Part shown: piece after piece, positions 63,209-64,000 of the stretch
Layout: each line of letters starts with the position of its first letter
Numbering within the stretch: position 1 is the stretch's first letter
NCBI GenBank assembly: GCA_018389105.1
Contig: JACATO010001703.1
Span: forward strand, 1-64,000
Length of the DNA: 64,000 nt
Direction: 5' to 3'
Source: Nautilus pompilius
Lineage: Eukaryota > Mollusca > Cephalopoda > Nautilida > Nautilidae
The notes under the pieces: generated by a model
Databases searched by the model: none
Seen by the model: only the letters and a program-made list of their open reading frames with translations
What the model was told of the DNA's origin: nothing
Program-made: the position numbers and the translations under genes

Positions 63209-64000
63209 GAGTTGGATTTCTAATAGACGGTATTTACCCCTCCTCCCCCATTTTTTTTTCAGGAAAACACCCAATCGTTTCTGCATAGGGAGAACGGATC
63301 AATAACTCGTCCTGAATTAGGGATTTACTAAAATTCCTTTTACCTGTGAACAGTAACAGGTTGTCTCGCTCACCCACCTACCGACGGACACCAGGGACCC
63401 TAATTATAAATTAGCTGAAGTTTTAACACGACATCATCATGAGAAAGAAACTGAACATCTTAAGTAATCCAGATTTAAAAACCGGAATAAATTACTAGCG
63501 ACAAAACGGAATTGGTTTAATTGTATTTATAATCGTCTTTCTTTTCTGAGAGCTTCTTGTCTACATATCAGAAAAGATCTCAGAGAGAAACTATAATTCA
63601 AAGAGCTTATTTACTCAAGTTCTCCGACAGCAGGCGCTAGACAGGCTCCTTCCTCTACAGTGAATGCTTTCTGGAACCTCTCTTGATCTAAGGTGGTAAA
63701 TATTGATGCTTCATCTTTTCAGAAGATACACAGAGTATTTATAAAACATAGCCAAATATAACATTTATTAGATATTTTTCAAGATCATTAATCGTTTTAA
63801 GCGGCTGCGCAGTGAGCACCTGTTATACTTCCATTATCGCCGATATTGGCGTCGTGTAAACTGACGCTTTACGGATTTTGGGTCGGCCAGATTCTTGGAA
63901 AGTAAATCTAACAACGTAGTGATACCCCCATCATACAGTGACAACTATCTCCCTGTTAGAAAGTAAATATATCTTTTTCATCTGTAAAAAAAAAACAACA
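63209..64000. other. Right end, nothing recognised
   Basis: No receptor exon, RNA gene or named repeat seen. The sequence probably continues as receptor intron. Confidence 0.35.

Overview
The window is animal nuclear DNA from an invertebrate. I think a lophotrochozoan such as a mollusc is most likely, but this rests on the style of one receptor exon and on genome texture, and I cannot name the species. It is gene-poor. The clearest host coding sequence is one 100-nt internal exon of a rhodopsin-like neuropeptide receptor at 62,327-62,426 (+). It carries TM3 and the start of the DRY motif between a good splice acceptor and donor. Two weaker coding candidates are a 40-residue ORF with a signal-peptide-like start (14,624) and a TATA/initiator site followed by a 13-codon first exon with a strong donor (35,558-35,643).

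Most of the rest is repeat-derived. From left to right: a ten-copy 57-bp minisatellite (3.2-3.7 kb); a decayed I/R1-type LINE on the minus strand with RT-tail, RNase H and C-terminal remnants (9.9-11.1 kb); an old, strongly diverged ~47-bp satellite (19.9-20.8 kb); a CpG-rich stretch (24.8-25.5 kb); a tRNA-headed SINE (28.4-28.8 kb); a triplicated 98-bp CpG-rich module with YY1-like, CRE-like and E-box sites (40.43-40.73 kb); a 10-kb AT-rich block that is a fossil Polinton/Maverick (adintovirus-like) element (about 46.7-56.5 kb); a smaller transposon-like patch with a HIRAN-like fragment (56.6-57.6 kb); and the receptor exon near the right end.

The window is also full of (GA)n/(CT)n tracts. 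Many are punctuated by the perfect palindrome TGACGTCA, the consensus cAMP response element. The main array (26.5-27.3 kb) has about 26 GACGTC cores in two alternating unit types, and related arrays lie at 4.6, 13.1-13.7, 36.2-36.5 and 58.4 kb. Decayed TGATGTCA-like forms occur elsewhere. This dispersed CRE-bearing microsatellite family is the most unusual structure here.

The Polinton fossil is recognised from short conserved blocks of integrase, a Cys-motif plus PLA2-like protein, a penton-like minor capsid protein, the major capsid protein and a small membrane-active-type protein. It is broken throughout and was itself hit by later short repeats. No complete protein-coding gene, rRNA, functional tRNA or CRISPR array was found.
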